DNA of 6,339 bases, from contig JADGAW010000128.1 in NCBI GenBank assembly GCA_015231815.1, positions 1 through 6,339 of the forward strand. Reading direction: 5' to 3'. Within the stretch, counting starts at the first letter, position 1. Each line of letters begins with the position of its first letter. Below, in pieces: positions 1-6,300 of the stretch. The translations under genes and the position numbers were made by a program. Source of the stretch: Nitrospinota bacterium (GTDB taxonomy: Bacteria > Nitrospinota_A > JADGAW01). The notes below the pieces were generated by a model. That model was not told the DNA's origin. It worked only from the letters and a program-made list of their open reading frames with translations, and searched no databases.

Positions 1-3000
1 CTCAATTTCCATTATCTCTCAGGGACAAATAGAGGCGTTAATCAGTGCAAAACCAGAAGAAAGAAGAGTCTTAATCGAAGAAGCTGCCGGAGTTGTGAAA
101 TATAAATCAAGAAGACATGAGGCAACGCTAAAGCTTAATAATACCCGTGAAAATATTGTCCGACTTCAAGATATTGTTGAGGAAGTTGATAAGAATGTTA
201 GACGACTCAAAGGGCAGGCATCCAAGGCAACACGGGCAAAAACCTATAATGAACGAATTGCTGCCTTAACAGAAAAGGAGCTTTCCATTAAATATAAGGA
301 AGCTCTCTACCTCTTTGAAAATATAGAAGAACAAAAGAAAAAGCTGGAAGATGAACGTCTGGAATTTGAGGTACGTTTTAATAAAACAACTTCGCAGGTG
401 GAAAAAGGAAGACAGAAAGTTACTGAAAGTGAACAGGAATATTATAAGGTTACAGAAAAAGTCATTGGGAAAAAACACGAGATTGAATCATCAACAGGAA
501 AGCTTACCCAAAATGAAGAGAAAGAACAGGATCTTGAAAATACTATCCTTGAGAATGAAAAAAAGATTTCTACATTAATGGAAACTAACGAAGAAATTAA
601 TGAAAGAAACAACGAAAAACAACAGTTGCTTGATGAATTACAAAACCAGTCTCAGGTAGAAGAAAACAAGCAGCAGGAATTAAAGAAAAATATTTCAGCA
701 TTTGAAGAACAGTTAAGAAATAAAGAAAAAGGAATTGAGGAAAAGGAAAAAAAACTGTTCTCTATGATGCACGAAATATCAGCAATAAACAATGAGGTTT
801 CATCTCTGGAAAAAGGGTTAAGTCTTGGAAAGGAAAGAAAAAATAAACTGGAAAACGAGCTTTCCAATATTGCAGGAGATGAGAAAAAAAATAAAGAGGC
901 TTTAGAAAATACTCAAAAAGAGACGGAAAAAAATCAAAAAGAAAGAAATAATCTTGATAAAAATATTGAGGAAAGCAGAAACAGTCTTGTGGAAAATGAA
1001 ACAGCATTAAATGAGCTTAACGATATTGTCTCACAGGGAGAAAGTGAACTTATACGCCTGAAATCCCGCTTTCATACCCTTGAATCCATCGTGAAGGAAC
1101 ATGATGATTTACCAGGGGACATAAAAAAACTCTTTCATCATTTTAAGGAAGATGTTGAGAAAAAAAATATGGCTCTTTTTGTGGATGAAATTGAGGTGCA
1201 GGCAGGTTTTGAGGTGCAACTGGAAAACTATTTTGGTGATACCCTGCATTCAGTGCTTGTGCATAATGAAAAAACCTTTGGGGAAATCGTTTCTCATCAC
1301 AACGAACATGCTCTTAAGGGGAACTACTTTGCTACTTTTGTTGATTTCCCAAAAACAAAGAATGAAACAATATCGTTAAAAGAAGCAATACCCTTTGTCT
1401 CTTACGTTTCTTCAAAGAATAAAAAGGTACATGCCCTTTTACAAAGTTTGTTAAAGAACGTCTATTATGTTGAAACAATTCATGAAGAAAATATTAATGA
1501 ACTAAAACAATTTAATGGCAAAACATTTGTTTCTTCCAATTCAACAATTTTTGAAGCTGATGGCAGGTTTTCCTCACATGCTGCGGTTGAGGAAAGTGAT
1601 TCAGTTTTTATCCGACGTAAAGAATTACAGGAGCTTTCTCAGGAAATCGAAACGTTGACTAAGAAAAAGGAAAAGAACGTTAAATCATTGGAAAAACTCA
1701 GAAGTGATGTTGCCAAACGAAGGGAAGTTCTTCATCAATATATGGAAAGTCATAAGGCAATTGATATTCTCATTAACAGGAATGCTCTGGATCAGGAAGG
1801 ACTCGAACGGGAAAAGGAACGGTTAAAGCAACTGAAAGAAACGGTTGACTTTGAGCTCAACCAAAATAAGGAAGAAGAAAAAGAAAATCTTAAACGAGTT
1901 GACGAATTAAAGAATAATCTCGCAGATATTGAGAAGGAAAAAGAAACCTTTGAAGCTGGCTTTAAAGAGCTCAAGCAACAAATAAGGGATGAAAACGAAA
2001 AACTGAATAGCTTAAAAGAGAACTTTAATGTCTTAAATCTTGAAAAACACAGACTAGAGGGGAAAATTCAGCTAATTCTCGTTGAAATTAGTAATAATGA
2101 AAAGGATATAAAAAATAATATCGATACCATTGAAGAACTAAAAAATGATAAAAAACATAAAAAGGAACTTATTGAGAAGTTAAAAAAGGAAAATACTGAA
2201 ATTAAGGAACTTCTTGCTGTATTGGTAAAGGATTTAGAAGCAGCACAGGAAGAAGAAATAGCCATTAAGAATTCTTTGGAAACAATCCGGGAAGAACTAA
2301 GAAAGCTCGAGGAGGAAGAAGCTAAAGTCGGACGGGAAATGAAGGAGGTCAGCCAAAAAATTGAGGATATTCTCATGAACCGTGGGGAAGCCCGCTCAAA
2401 GGTGGTGAATTTGGAAAACCAGATTGTTGAAAAAACCATTATGACTCCGGAAGATATTAAAAAAATGGAGGTGGAAGAGGAACTTCAATCGATTCTTTCC
2501 ACAAAAGAAGGTGAGGAAAGAAAACTCAGGGAGCTTGGTGAAATTAACTATGCGGCAATTGAGGAATTTGAGGAAGAAAGTGAGCGACTGGAGTTTCTCA
2601 ATAAGCAAATTGAAGATTTACAGGAGGCAATAGACAATATTGAGGAAACAATTTCCAAGATAGATACCTCAACGAAAAAAATGTTTATGGAAACCTATAC
2701 CAAGGTCAACCAGAACTTTCAGGAACTTTTTAAGGAGGTTTTTGAAGGAGGTGAAGCTTCGCTGGAACTCTCTGAGCCTAACAATATTCTGGAGACCGGT
2801 ATTCATATTATTGCAAGACCTCCGGGAAAAAAACTGCAATATCTTACTTTGCTTTCATCAGGGGAAAAAGCAATGACCACTCTTTCCCTGCTTTTTGCTG
2901 TTTTTATGGAACGTCCTGCACCTTTTTGTTTTCTTGACGAAGTTGATGCTCCTCTTGATGAAATAAACATTCACCGCTTTGTGAACCTGATTAAACAGTT

Positions 3001-3139
3001 TACCGAGAAAACACAGTTTGTTTTAATCAGTCACAATCAACGAACAATTTCTTTTGCCGACATTCTCTACGGCGTAACAATGGAGGAGCAGGGGGTTTCA
3101 AAGGTTGTTTCCGTTGACCTCAACCAGATGGTTGCTTAA
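1..3139 (+). CDS. smc: Chromosome segregation protein SMC, 3' portion (5' end outside window)
   Basis: Smc dimers, with ScpA and ScpB, form the bacterial condensin that loads near the origin and helps compact and separate sister chromosomes. The frame is open from base 2 with no start, so the gene is cut by the window edge. It gives 1045 residues before TAA, and family length implies that roughly 140 residues with Walker A are missing. Visible parts in window residue numbers are: the post-Walker-A block (ISQGQIEALI, then KPEERR and EEAAG, about residues 5-30); a first coiled coil (about 35-365); the hinge (about 365-540); a second coiled coil (about 540-840); and the C-terminal head. The head has the ELGEINYAAIEEF block near 843, signature LSSGEK at 951-956, Walker B FLDEVDAPLD with D979 and E980, and the switch histidine H1011 in ISHNQRT. 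Oddities are the Gly-to-Ser change in the signature and the loss of hinge glycines. No clear terminator follows. A Rad50/SbcC-type protein is unlikely because the hinge is SMC-like and there is no zinc hook CxxC. Confidence 0.97.
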   Translation, partial: SISIISQGQIEALISAKPEERRVLIEEAAGVVKYKSRRHEATLKLNNTRENIVRLQDIVEEVDKNVRRLKGQASKATRAKTYNERIAALTEKELSIKYKEALYLFENIEEQKKKLEDERLEFEVRFNKTTSQVEKGRQKVTESEQEYYKVTEKVIGKKHEIESSTGKLTQNEEKEQDLENTILENEKKISTLMETNEEINERNNEKQQLLDELQNQSQVEENKQQELKKNISAFEEQLRNKEKGIEEKEKKLFSMMHEISAINNEVSSLEKGLSLGKERKNKLENELSNIAGDEKKNKEALENTQKETEKNQKERNNLDKNIEESRNSLVENETALNELNDIVSQGESELIRLKSRFHTLESIVKEHDDLPGDIKKLFHHFKEDVEKKNMALFVDEIEVQAGFEVQLENYFGDTLHSVLVHNEKTFGEIVSHHNEHALKGNYFATFVDFPKTKNETISLKEAIPFVSYVSSKNKKVHALLQSLLKNVYYVETIHEENINELKQFNGKTFVSSNSTIFEADGRFSSHAAVEESDSVFIRRKELQELSQEIETLTKKKEKNVKSLEKLRSDVAKRREVLHQYMESHKAIDILINRNALDQEGLEREKERLKQLKETVDFELNQNKEEEKENLKRVDELKNNLADIEKEKETFEAGFKELKQQIRDENEKLNSLKENFNVLNLEKHRLEGKIQLILVEISNNEKDIKNNIDTIEELKNDKKHKKELIEKLKKENTEIKELLAVLVKDLEAAQEEEIAIKNSLETIREELRKLEEEEAKVGREMKEVSQKIEDILMNRGEARSKVVNLENQIVEKTIMTPEDIKKMEVEEELQSILSTKEGEERKLRELGEINYAAIEEFEEESERLEFLNKQIEDLQEAIDNIEETISKIDTSTKKMFMETYTKVNQNFQELFKEVFEGGEASLELSEPNNILETGIHIIARPPGKKLQYLTLLSSGEKAMTTLSLLFAVFMERPAPFCFLDEVDAPLDEINIHRFVNLIKQFTEKTQFVLISHNQRTISFADILYGVTMEEQGVSKVVSVDLNQMVA

Positions 3140-3370
3140 GTATGTTTGCAACGATTCTCTTAAAGTTAACTAAATCGAGAGGTTATGATAAAAATCTTGT
3201 CGATTACATTTGTGGAAAACTGACGAATTACTCGACATATACAATGATGTACTTTTGTCCGATTTCTAGGATTCCCCTCTGCTACAAGGTTTGGAATATA
3301 CATTATTTCTAATAAAAAATAAGAATTAATCAAAACCTCTTATGTTAGTATTTCGTTGAATGTTCATCCC

Positions 3371-3400
3371 TATTTAATAAATATTCTCATATTTAATAAA
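3371..3400. repeat. Two 11-bp direct repeats TATTTAATAAA upstream of the TA promoter
   Basis: TATTTAATAAA occurs exactly at 3371-3381 and again at 3390-3400, 19 bases apart start to start, close to two helical turns. A related copy with a two-base insertion (TATTTCTAATAAA) lies at 3304-3316. The second copy ends two bases before the -35 box. The position fits binding sites for the antitoxin or toxin-antitoxin complex, or an AT-rich promoter UP element. The bases are direct observation; the function is inference, and AT-rich sequence makes chance repeats more likely. Confidence 0.45.
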
Positions 3401-3402
3401 AA

Positions 3403-3431
3403 ATGACAATTGTATTGACATAGAATATAAT
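3403..3431 (+). promoter_or_regulatory. Near-consensus sigma70-type promoter for the toxin-antitoxin operon
   Basis: A perfect -10 box TATAAT lies at 3426-3431, preceded with exactly 17 bases of spacing by a -35 box ATGACA (3403-3408, five of six matches to TTGACA). The predicted transcription start is at 3437-3439, which coincides with the toxin ATG. A second exact TTGACA at 3415-3420 is too close to this -10 box to serve it and has no good -10 partner of its own. Confidence 0.75.
3406..3413. promoter_or_regulatory. Candidate operator palindrome in promoter spacer
   Basis: ACAATTGT is a perfect 8-bp palindrome that begins in the -35 box and extends into the spacer. TA operons with ribbon-helix-helix antitoxins are commonly autorepressed through short palindromes overlapping the promoter. 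This site is in the right place, but it is short and AT-rich, so the assignment is tentative. Confidence 0.3.
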
Positions 3432-3432
3432 C

Positions 3433-3442
3433 TTTCATGAAA
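3433..3442. promoter_or_regulatory. Candidate operator palindrome over the transcription and translation start
   Basis: TTTCATGAAA is a perfect 10-bp palindrome centred on the toxin ATG, directly downstream of TATAAT. A repressor bound here would cover the predicted transcription start. Whether it is a true operator or simply follows from a Met-Lys start preceded by TTTC cannot be told from sequence alone. Confidence 0.3.
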
Positions 3443-3700
3443 AAACTTGTATGGAATGTACTCAAGAGTGAGAAATTAAAAAAAGAAAGAGGTGCCTCTT
3501 TTGACGATGTTTTGAATAAAGGGAAGTTAATTGCAATTCAAGAACATAAGAAAAGAGAGAATCAAAAAGTAATGCTTTTTGAATACAAAAGCTATATTTG
3601 GCTTGTTCCCTTTGTAATAAATAAAAAAGGAGATATTTTTCTCAAAACACTTTATCCGTCAAGAAAATTTACCAAAAAATACTTTGGAGACACCAGATGA
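3437..3700 (+). CDS. BrnT-like toxin of a type II toxin-antitoxin module
   Basis: This 87-residue basic protein resembles the BrnT-like toxin group. It starts with a W-x-x-x-K-S-x-K-L-K-K-E-R-G-x-SF block (residues about 5-22), has a central LFEYKSYIWLVPFV strand region (about 47-60), and ends with FLKTLYPSRKFTKKY (about 68-83), the 'SRK-TK-Y' ending typical of the group. BrnT proteins have a RelE-like fold and act as ribonucleases that block translation until bound by their antitoxin; catalysis here is inferred from the family. The central region looks a few residues shorter than usual relatives. The ATG is chosen because the conserved block starts right after it and no later start would keep it. 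There is no Shine-Dalgarno site, and the promoter -10 box ends five bases upstream, so a leaderless mRNA is likely. The stop overlaps the next gene's start (ATGA). The family call is from recognition, without a search. Confidence 0.85.
   Translation: MKKLVWNVLKSEKLKKERGASFDDVLNKGKLIAIQEHKKRENQKVMLFEYKSYIWLVPFVINKKGDIFLKTLYPSRKFTKKYFGDTR
3686..3689 (+). promoter_or_regulatory. Ribosome binding site of the antitoxin gene
   Basis: GGAG lies seven bases before the antitoxin ATG, inside the last codons of the toxin gene. It fixes the antitoxin start at 3697 and contrasts with the toxin, which has no such site. This arrangement favours strong antitoxin synthesis from the same message. Confidence 0.75.
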
Positions 3701-3951
3701 AAAAGAAAATTACCCTGACTAATGAAGAACAAGAAATAGAAGATGCTCTGTTAAACAATGAATTCATTTCTATAAAAACCGAAGACTTTAAGGGAATTGC
3801 CGAGGCAATCAAAGCAAGGCAAAAAGACACGGTTTTAAACATTAGAGTAAACAGCGATGACCTTGAACGAATCAAGAAAAAAGCTTCTGAATATGGCGTG
3901 AAATACCAAAGTTTTATATCAGAGCTTCTTCACAAGGTAGCTCATTCGTAA
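3697..3951 (+). CDS. Ribbon-helix-helix antitoxin (BrnA/CopG-like) paired with the toxin
   Basis: This 84-residue protein is encoded directly after, and overlapping, the toxin gene (ATGA), which implies translational coupling. Its N-terminal half (residues 1-40) is acidic and contains LTNEEQEIEDALLNNEF and FISIKTEDF, resembling the toxin-binding arm of this antitoxin group. The C-terminal half (about 43-84) reads as a ribbon-helix-helix DNA-binding fold: strand VLNIRVN, helix SDDLERIKKKASEYG, turn at GVKY, and helix QSFISELLHKVAH. In such systems the antitoxin neutralises the toxin by direct binding, and alone or with the toxin represses the shared promoter. The repeats and palindromes upstream of the toxin are candidate targets. 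Toxin-first order is the BrnT/BrnA arrangement. The start is supported by GGAG seven bases upstream. Family assignment is by recognition of length, fold pattern and context. Confidence 0.85.
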   Translation: MKKKITLTNEEQEIEDALLNNEFISIKTEDFKGIAEAIKARQKDTVLNIRVNSDDLERIKKKASEYGVKYQSFISELLHKVAHS

Positions 3952-3961
3952 CCTATAGTTT

Positions 3962-4197
3962 TTAATACTGATACCATGACGAAATGTCTTTTTTTAGATG
4001 TATTTCATACTGGTAAATGATTTCCTGAATTAGTGAACTCTTTCTCATTCTCCGTTTGAATGAATTAGGAGGTTGTTTGATCTTTTTAGGATATTCTGAG
4101 CATATTCAATTTCTTTTTTCCTGCCATAAAACGTTTTGTCTTTGGCAATACGCACGTAGGAAATGGAGAGTTCATATAGATGCCTTAAGTATGACAA
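3962..4197 (-). pseudogene. Possible gene relic or two tiny overlapping genes, unidentified
   Basis: On the minus strand an open frame without ATG runs from 4197 (TTG) down to a TGA at 4047-4045. It reads in part YVRIAKDKTFYGRKKEIEYA, 50 residues in all. Its TGA overlaps an ATG (4048-4046) in another frame, which continues as a 28-residue frame beginning MRKSSLIQEIIYQYE and ending SSWYQY before TAA at 3964-3962. That second frame is also open upstream to 4105, so the two frames overlap by about 60 bases, as expected for one coding sequence broken by a frameshift. The Lys/Glu/Gln-rich amphipathic character looks more coding-like than the Phe/Ile/Leu/Asn text usual in random AT-rich frames. I recognise no family. 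It may equally be chance. The ends given are the limits of the open frames, not proven gene ends. Confidence 0.25.
3972..4015. repeat. Imperfect inverted repeat downstream of the antitoxin
   Basis: TACCA (3972-3976) and GAAAT (3981-3985) face ATTTC (4002-4006) and TGGTA (4011-4015), sharing exactly the same symmetry centre. A four-by-four internal mismatch separates the two stem blocks. TCT and AGA close to the T-rich loop add a few possible inner pairs. It begins 21 bases after the antitoxin stop, so it could end or stabilise the TA transcript. The T-run lies in the loop rather than after the stem, so it is not a standard intrinsic terminator. Confidence 0.5.
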
Positions 4198-4207
4198 TTA
4201 AAATACA

Positions 4208-4246
4208 ATTGGTACGATTAATTTATATTAAATATGAAATACCAAT
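4208..4246. repeat. Seven-bp inverted repeat enclosing an AT-rich core
   Basis: ATTGGTA (4208-4214) is mirrored by TACCAAT (4240-4246). Beyond the arms, AAAATAC on the left (4200-4206) matches the complement of GTATTTT on the right (4252-4258) after allowing a short insertion, so the dyad is longer but imperfect. Inside lies a smaller hairpin, TTAAT-TTAT-ATTAA (4218-4231). The function is unknown. It may be a protein-binding site, an extruded cruciform, or the edge of a decayed element. Confidence 0.4.
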
Positions 4247-4250
4247 AGTA

Positions 4251-4266
4251 TGTATTTTTAGATACA
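4251..4266. repeat. Short hairpin TGTAT / ATACA
   Basis: TGTAT (4251-4255) and ATACA (4262-4266) can pair across a six-base loop. It is weak and all A-T except one pair. It lies about 55 bases beyond the uvrB stop in the direction of uvrB transcription and is not followed by a T-run on that strand. Confidence 0.3.
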
Positions 4267-4299
4267 ACAAGGCTTCTGCATTTACATTATGTCGATTGT

Positions 4300-4320
4300 G
4301 GAATTAAAGTTAAAAATTCC
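4300..4320 (-). terminator. Small hairpin directly after the uvrB stop, possible terminator
   Basis: On the minus strand GGAATT pairs with AATTCC across a nine-base loop, starting with the base right after the uvrB TGA. The stem is only six pairs, and the following bases (ACAATCGAC) are not a T-run, so if it acts in termination it does so weakly or by protecting the 3' end. It is listed because of its exact position and perfect arms. Confidence 0.3.
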
Positions 4321-6300
4321 TCACTCCTCACTAATCTCTTTAATCATGTCACGGATTTCGGCTGCGGTTTCAAATTCCAGTTTTTCGGCTGCTACGTGCA
4401 TCATTTTCGTTAATCGTTTGATTTCTTCCTCTACCGATTCGGCACCAACGTTATATCGAGCCTGCTTTTCCTGTAATGAAAGATGCTTTTTCTTCTTTTT
4501 CTTGATTGAATAGGTTGTTGCCTCCTCAATTTTCTTGTAGATGGTTTTTGGTGTGATGTTGTTCTCTTTATTGTATTGTAGTTGTTTTTCCCGCCTTCTG
4601 TTGGTCTCCTCAATGGCACGCTGCATTGACCCCGTAATTTGGTCGGCATACATTATGACCCTGCCCTCAACGTTTCGTGCTGCTCTGCCAACAGTTTGAA
4701 TAAGAGAAGTTTCGGAGCGAAGAAAACCTTCCTTATCGGCATCAAGAATCGCAACCAAAGAAACTTCAGGTATATCCAGACCTTCTCTGAGGAGATTAAT
4801 ACCAATTAAAACATCAAAATTATCAAGTCGCAGTTCCCGAATAATCTCAATCCGCTCCAATGTAGAAATGTCGGAATGGAGATATTTGACCCTAATATCG
4901 ACGTTGGAAAGGTAATCGGTAAGGTCTTCGGAAAAACGTTTCGTAAGGGTTGTAACTAAAACCTTTCCTTTGGTTTTTTCCAGATTTCTAATCTCATTTA
5001 TTAAATCGTCCACCTGACCCTTTACCGGTTTTATAATTATTTCCGGATCTACAAGTCCGGTGGGTCGTACAACCTGTTCAACAATATGCCCTTCACTTAA
5101 AGTAACCTCAAATTCTGCTGGAGTTGCAGAGATAAAAAGCATTTGGTTTTCTTTCAGCATAAACTCGTCGAAGTTAAGGGGTCGATTATCCAGAGCTGAT
5201 GGAAGCCTGAAGCCATGCTCGACGAGGGTTGTTTTTCTGCTGCGATCCCCTTTATACATCCCGTGAAGCTGAGGAATCATAACGTGGCTTTCGTCAATCA
5301 TAATTATGCCGTCCTTGGGAAGATAATCAAGCAGAGTGGGAGGAGCTTCACCTTCACTTCGACCATCTATGTAACGGGAATAGTTCTCAATTCCAGTACA
5401 GTAACCAAGCTCGTTCATCATTTCAATGTCGTAGTTGGTTCGTTGCTCAATTCTTTGAGATTCCAGGTATTTTTTGTTGTTATTAAAGTAAGCAATTCTG
5501 TCCTTGAGTTCAACCTTTATTTTTTCTATTGCTCCGTCCAGCACCTCATCGCCAATAACGTAATGGGAAGCGGGGTAAATGGTGATTCTCTCAACACTTT
5601 CGATAATGTTTCCCGTAATAGGGTCGGTAAGGTGTATTTCCTCCAATTCCTCACCAAAGAAATTAAGTCGCACAACCTTTCCTTCCTGATACGCAGGAAT
5701 AATTTCAAAAATATCTCCACGAATTCGGAACGTACCTCGTTGAAAATCCATCTCATTTCGGCTATATTGCATCTTAATAAGCTGCTTTGAAATTGCTGGA
5801 AAAGAATATTCATTGCCTGTATCAAGGGTAAGAACCATTCCGTGGTAAGCTTCTGGTGAACCGAGACCGTAAATGCAGGAAACAGATGCCACAATAATAA
5901 CGTCACGTCTGTCCAATAAAGAAGTTGTTGCAGCCAGCCTCAAACGTTCAATTTCTTCATTAATGGAAGAATCTTTGTCAATGTAGGTATCGGTACTAAC
6001 AACATAAGCTTCTGGTTGGTAATAATCGTAGTAGCTGACAAAATATTCAACAGCGTTATGAGGAAAGAATGATTTAAACTCAGAATAGAGCTGCGCAGCC
6101 AACGTTTTATTGTGGGCAATTACCATCGTTGGTCTTTGAACCTGCTCTATGACATTTGCCATAGTAAATGTTTTTCCCGAGCCCGTTACACCCAGTAATG
6201 TCTGGTATTGTTTTTTGTCGAAAAGTCCCTGACATAATTGAGCAATGGCAGAAGGTTGATCGCCAGCAGGTTTGTAGTCTGATACGAGTTTAAATTTCAT
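4321..6300 (-). CDS. uvrB: Excinuclease ABC subunit B (UvrB), complete
   Basis: UvrB is the damage-verifying helicase-like subunit of nucleotide excision repair. UvrA delivers it to a lesion, it uses ATP to clamp one strand, and it recruits UvrC for incision and UvrD for release. The 659 residues match the usual family length. Motifs seen: Walker A GVTGSGKT (37-44); beta-hairpin with YYDYYQPEAY (90-99) and the following TDTYIDKDSSINEEIERLR; Walker B MIDESH (334-339); SATP (391-394); the second helicase domain with VLVTTLTKRFSEDL (447-460), LIGINLLREGLDIPE (498-512), DADKEGFLRS (520-529) and QTVGRAARN (535-543). The C-terminal UVR domain that contacts UvrA and UvrC is at about 623-657 (LEFETAAEIRDMI). 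All key residues look intact. The start is set by the family's N-terminus (F-x-LVSDYKPAGDQP right after Met). The bases before the ATG hold no Shine-Dalgarno site. A lysine run at 600-605 sits in the usual linker. No partner gene adjoins it here. Confidence 0.99.
   Translation of the reverse strand: MKFKLVSDYKPAGDQPSAIAQLCQGLFDKKQYQTLLGVTGSGKTFTMANVIEQVQRPTMVIAHNKTLAAQLYSEFKSFFPHNAVEYFVSYYDYYQPEAYVVSTDTYIDKDSSINEEIERLRLAATTSLLDRRDVIIVASVSCIYGLGSPEAYHGMVLTLDTGNEYSFPAISKQLIKMQYSRNEMDFQRGTFRIRGDIFEIIPAYQEGKVVRLNFFGEELEEIHLTDPITGNIIESVERITIYPASHYVIGDEVLDGAIEKIKVELKDRIAYFNNNKKYLESQRIEQRTNYDIEMMNELGYCTGIENYSRYIDGRSEGEAPPTLLDYLPKDGIIMIDESHVMIPQLHGMYKGDRSRKTTLVEHGFRLPSALDNRPLNFDEFMLKENQMLFISATPAEFEVTLSEGHIVEQVVRPTGLVDPEIIIKPVKGQVDDLINEIRNLEKTKGKVLVTTLTKRFSEDLTDYLSNVDIRVKYLHSDISTLERIEIIRELRLDNFDVLIGINLLREGLDIPEVSLVAILDADKEGFLRSETSLIQTVGRAARNVEGRVIMYADQITGSMQRAIEETNRRREKQLQYNKENNITPKTIYKKIEEATTYSIKKKKKKHLSLQEKQARYNVGAESVEEEIKRLTKMMHVAAEKLEFETAAEIRDMIKEISEE

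Larger units (their letters stand above)
3140..3436. other. Gene-poor spacer between smc and the toxin gene
   Basis: This stretch has no credible gene on either strand. The first two-thirds has mixed composition and shows only weak dyads: AGTTAACT at 3164-3171, and TGTCGA (3198-3203) facing TCGACA (3232-3237) across 28 bases. No hairpin followed by a T-run is present, so no intrinsic terminator for smc is seen. The last 130 bases are very AT-rich and contain the direct repeats and promoter listed separately. Confidence 0.6.
3952..4320. other. Gene-poor spacer between the antitoxin gene and uvrB (convergent)
   Basis: This spacer separates two genes that point at each other. It holds no recognised gene, but carries several inverted repeats and the minus-strand open frames described separately. 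A plus-strand open frame of 83 codons (4056-4307) looks like noise: it has a low-complexity mix of Cys, Phe and Ile, and its only purine-rich site lies inside the frame. No transposase, tRNA or CRISPR-like pattern is visible. Confidence 0.6.

Noticed and set aside
2068..2439. 123-codon minus-strand open frame within smc, rich in Ser and Phe
   Set aside because: It is the antisense image of the Lys/Glu-rich coiled coil, which routinely gives Ser/Phe/Leu-rich false frames.
3156..3182. CTCT/AGAG dyad after smc as a terminator
   Set aside because: The stem is only four pairs with a long loop and no T-run follows.
3166..3303. Minus-strand open frame of 45 codons starting at 3303
   Set aside because: It starts with ATG but has no ribosome site, an odd Cys/His/Ile-rich text and no recognisable motif; most likely chance.
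3415..3420. Exact TTGACA as a second -35 box
   Set aside because: It lies only five bases from TATAAT, and at a 17-base spacing its partner would be TGAAAA, a poor -10 box.
4056..4307. Plus-strand open frame of 83 codons in the antitoxin-uvrB spacer
   Set aside because: The composition looks like random AT-rich sequence, no ribosome site lies at proper distance before its ATG, and it runs against the more coding-like minus-strand text.
4486..4506. Lysine-run region of uvrB as a possible frameshift site
   Set aside because: The run mixes AAA and AAG codons, the frame stays open, and the UVR domain follows correctly in frame.
5215..5790. 191-codon plus-strand open frame inside uvrB
   Set aside because: It lies fully antisense to conserved UvrB sequence and has no family resemblance; it is a shadow of the real gene.
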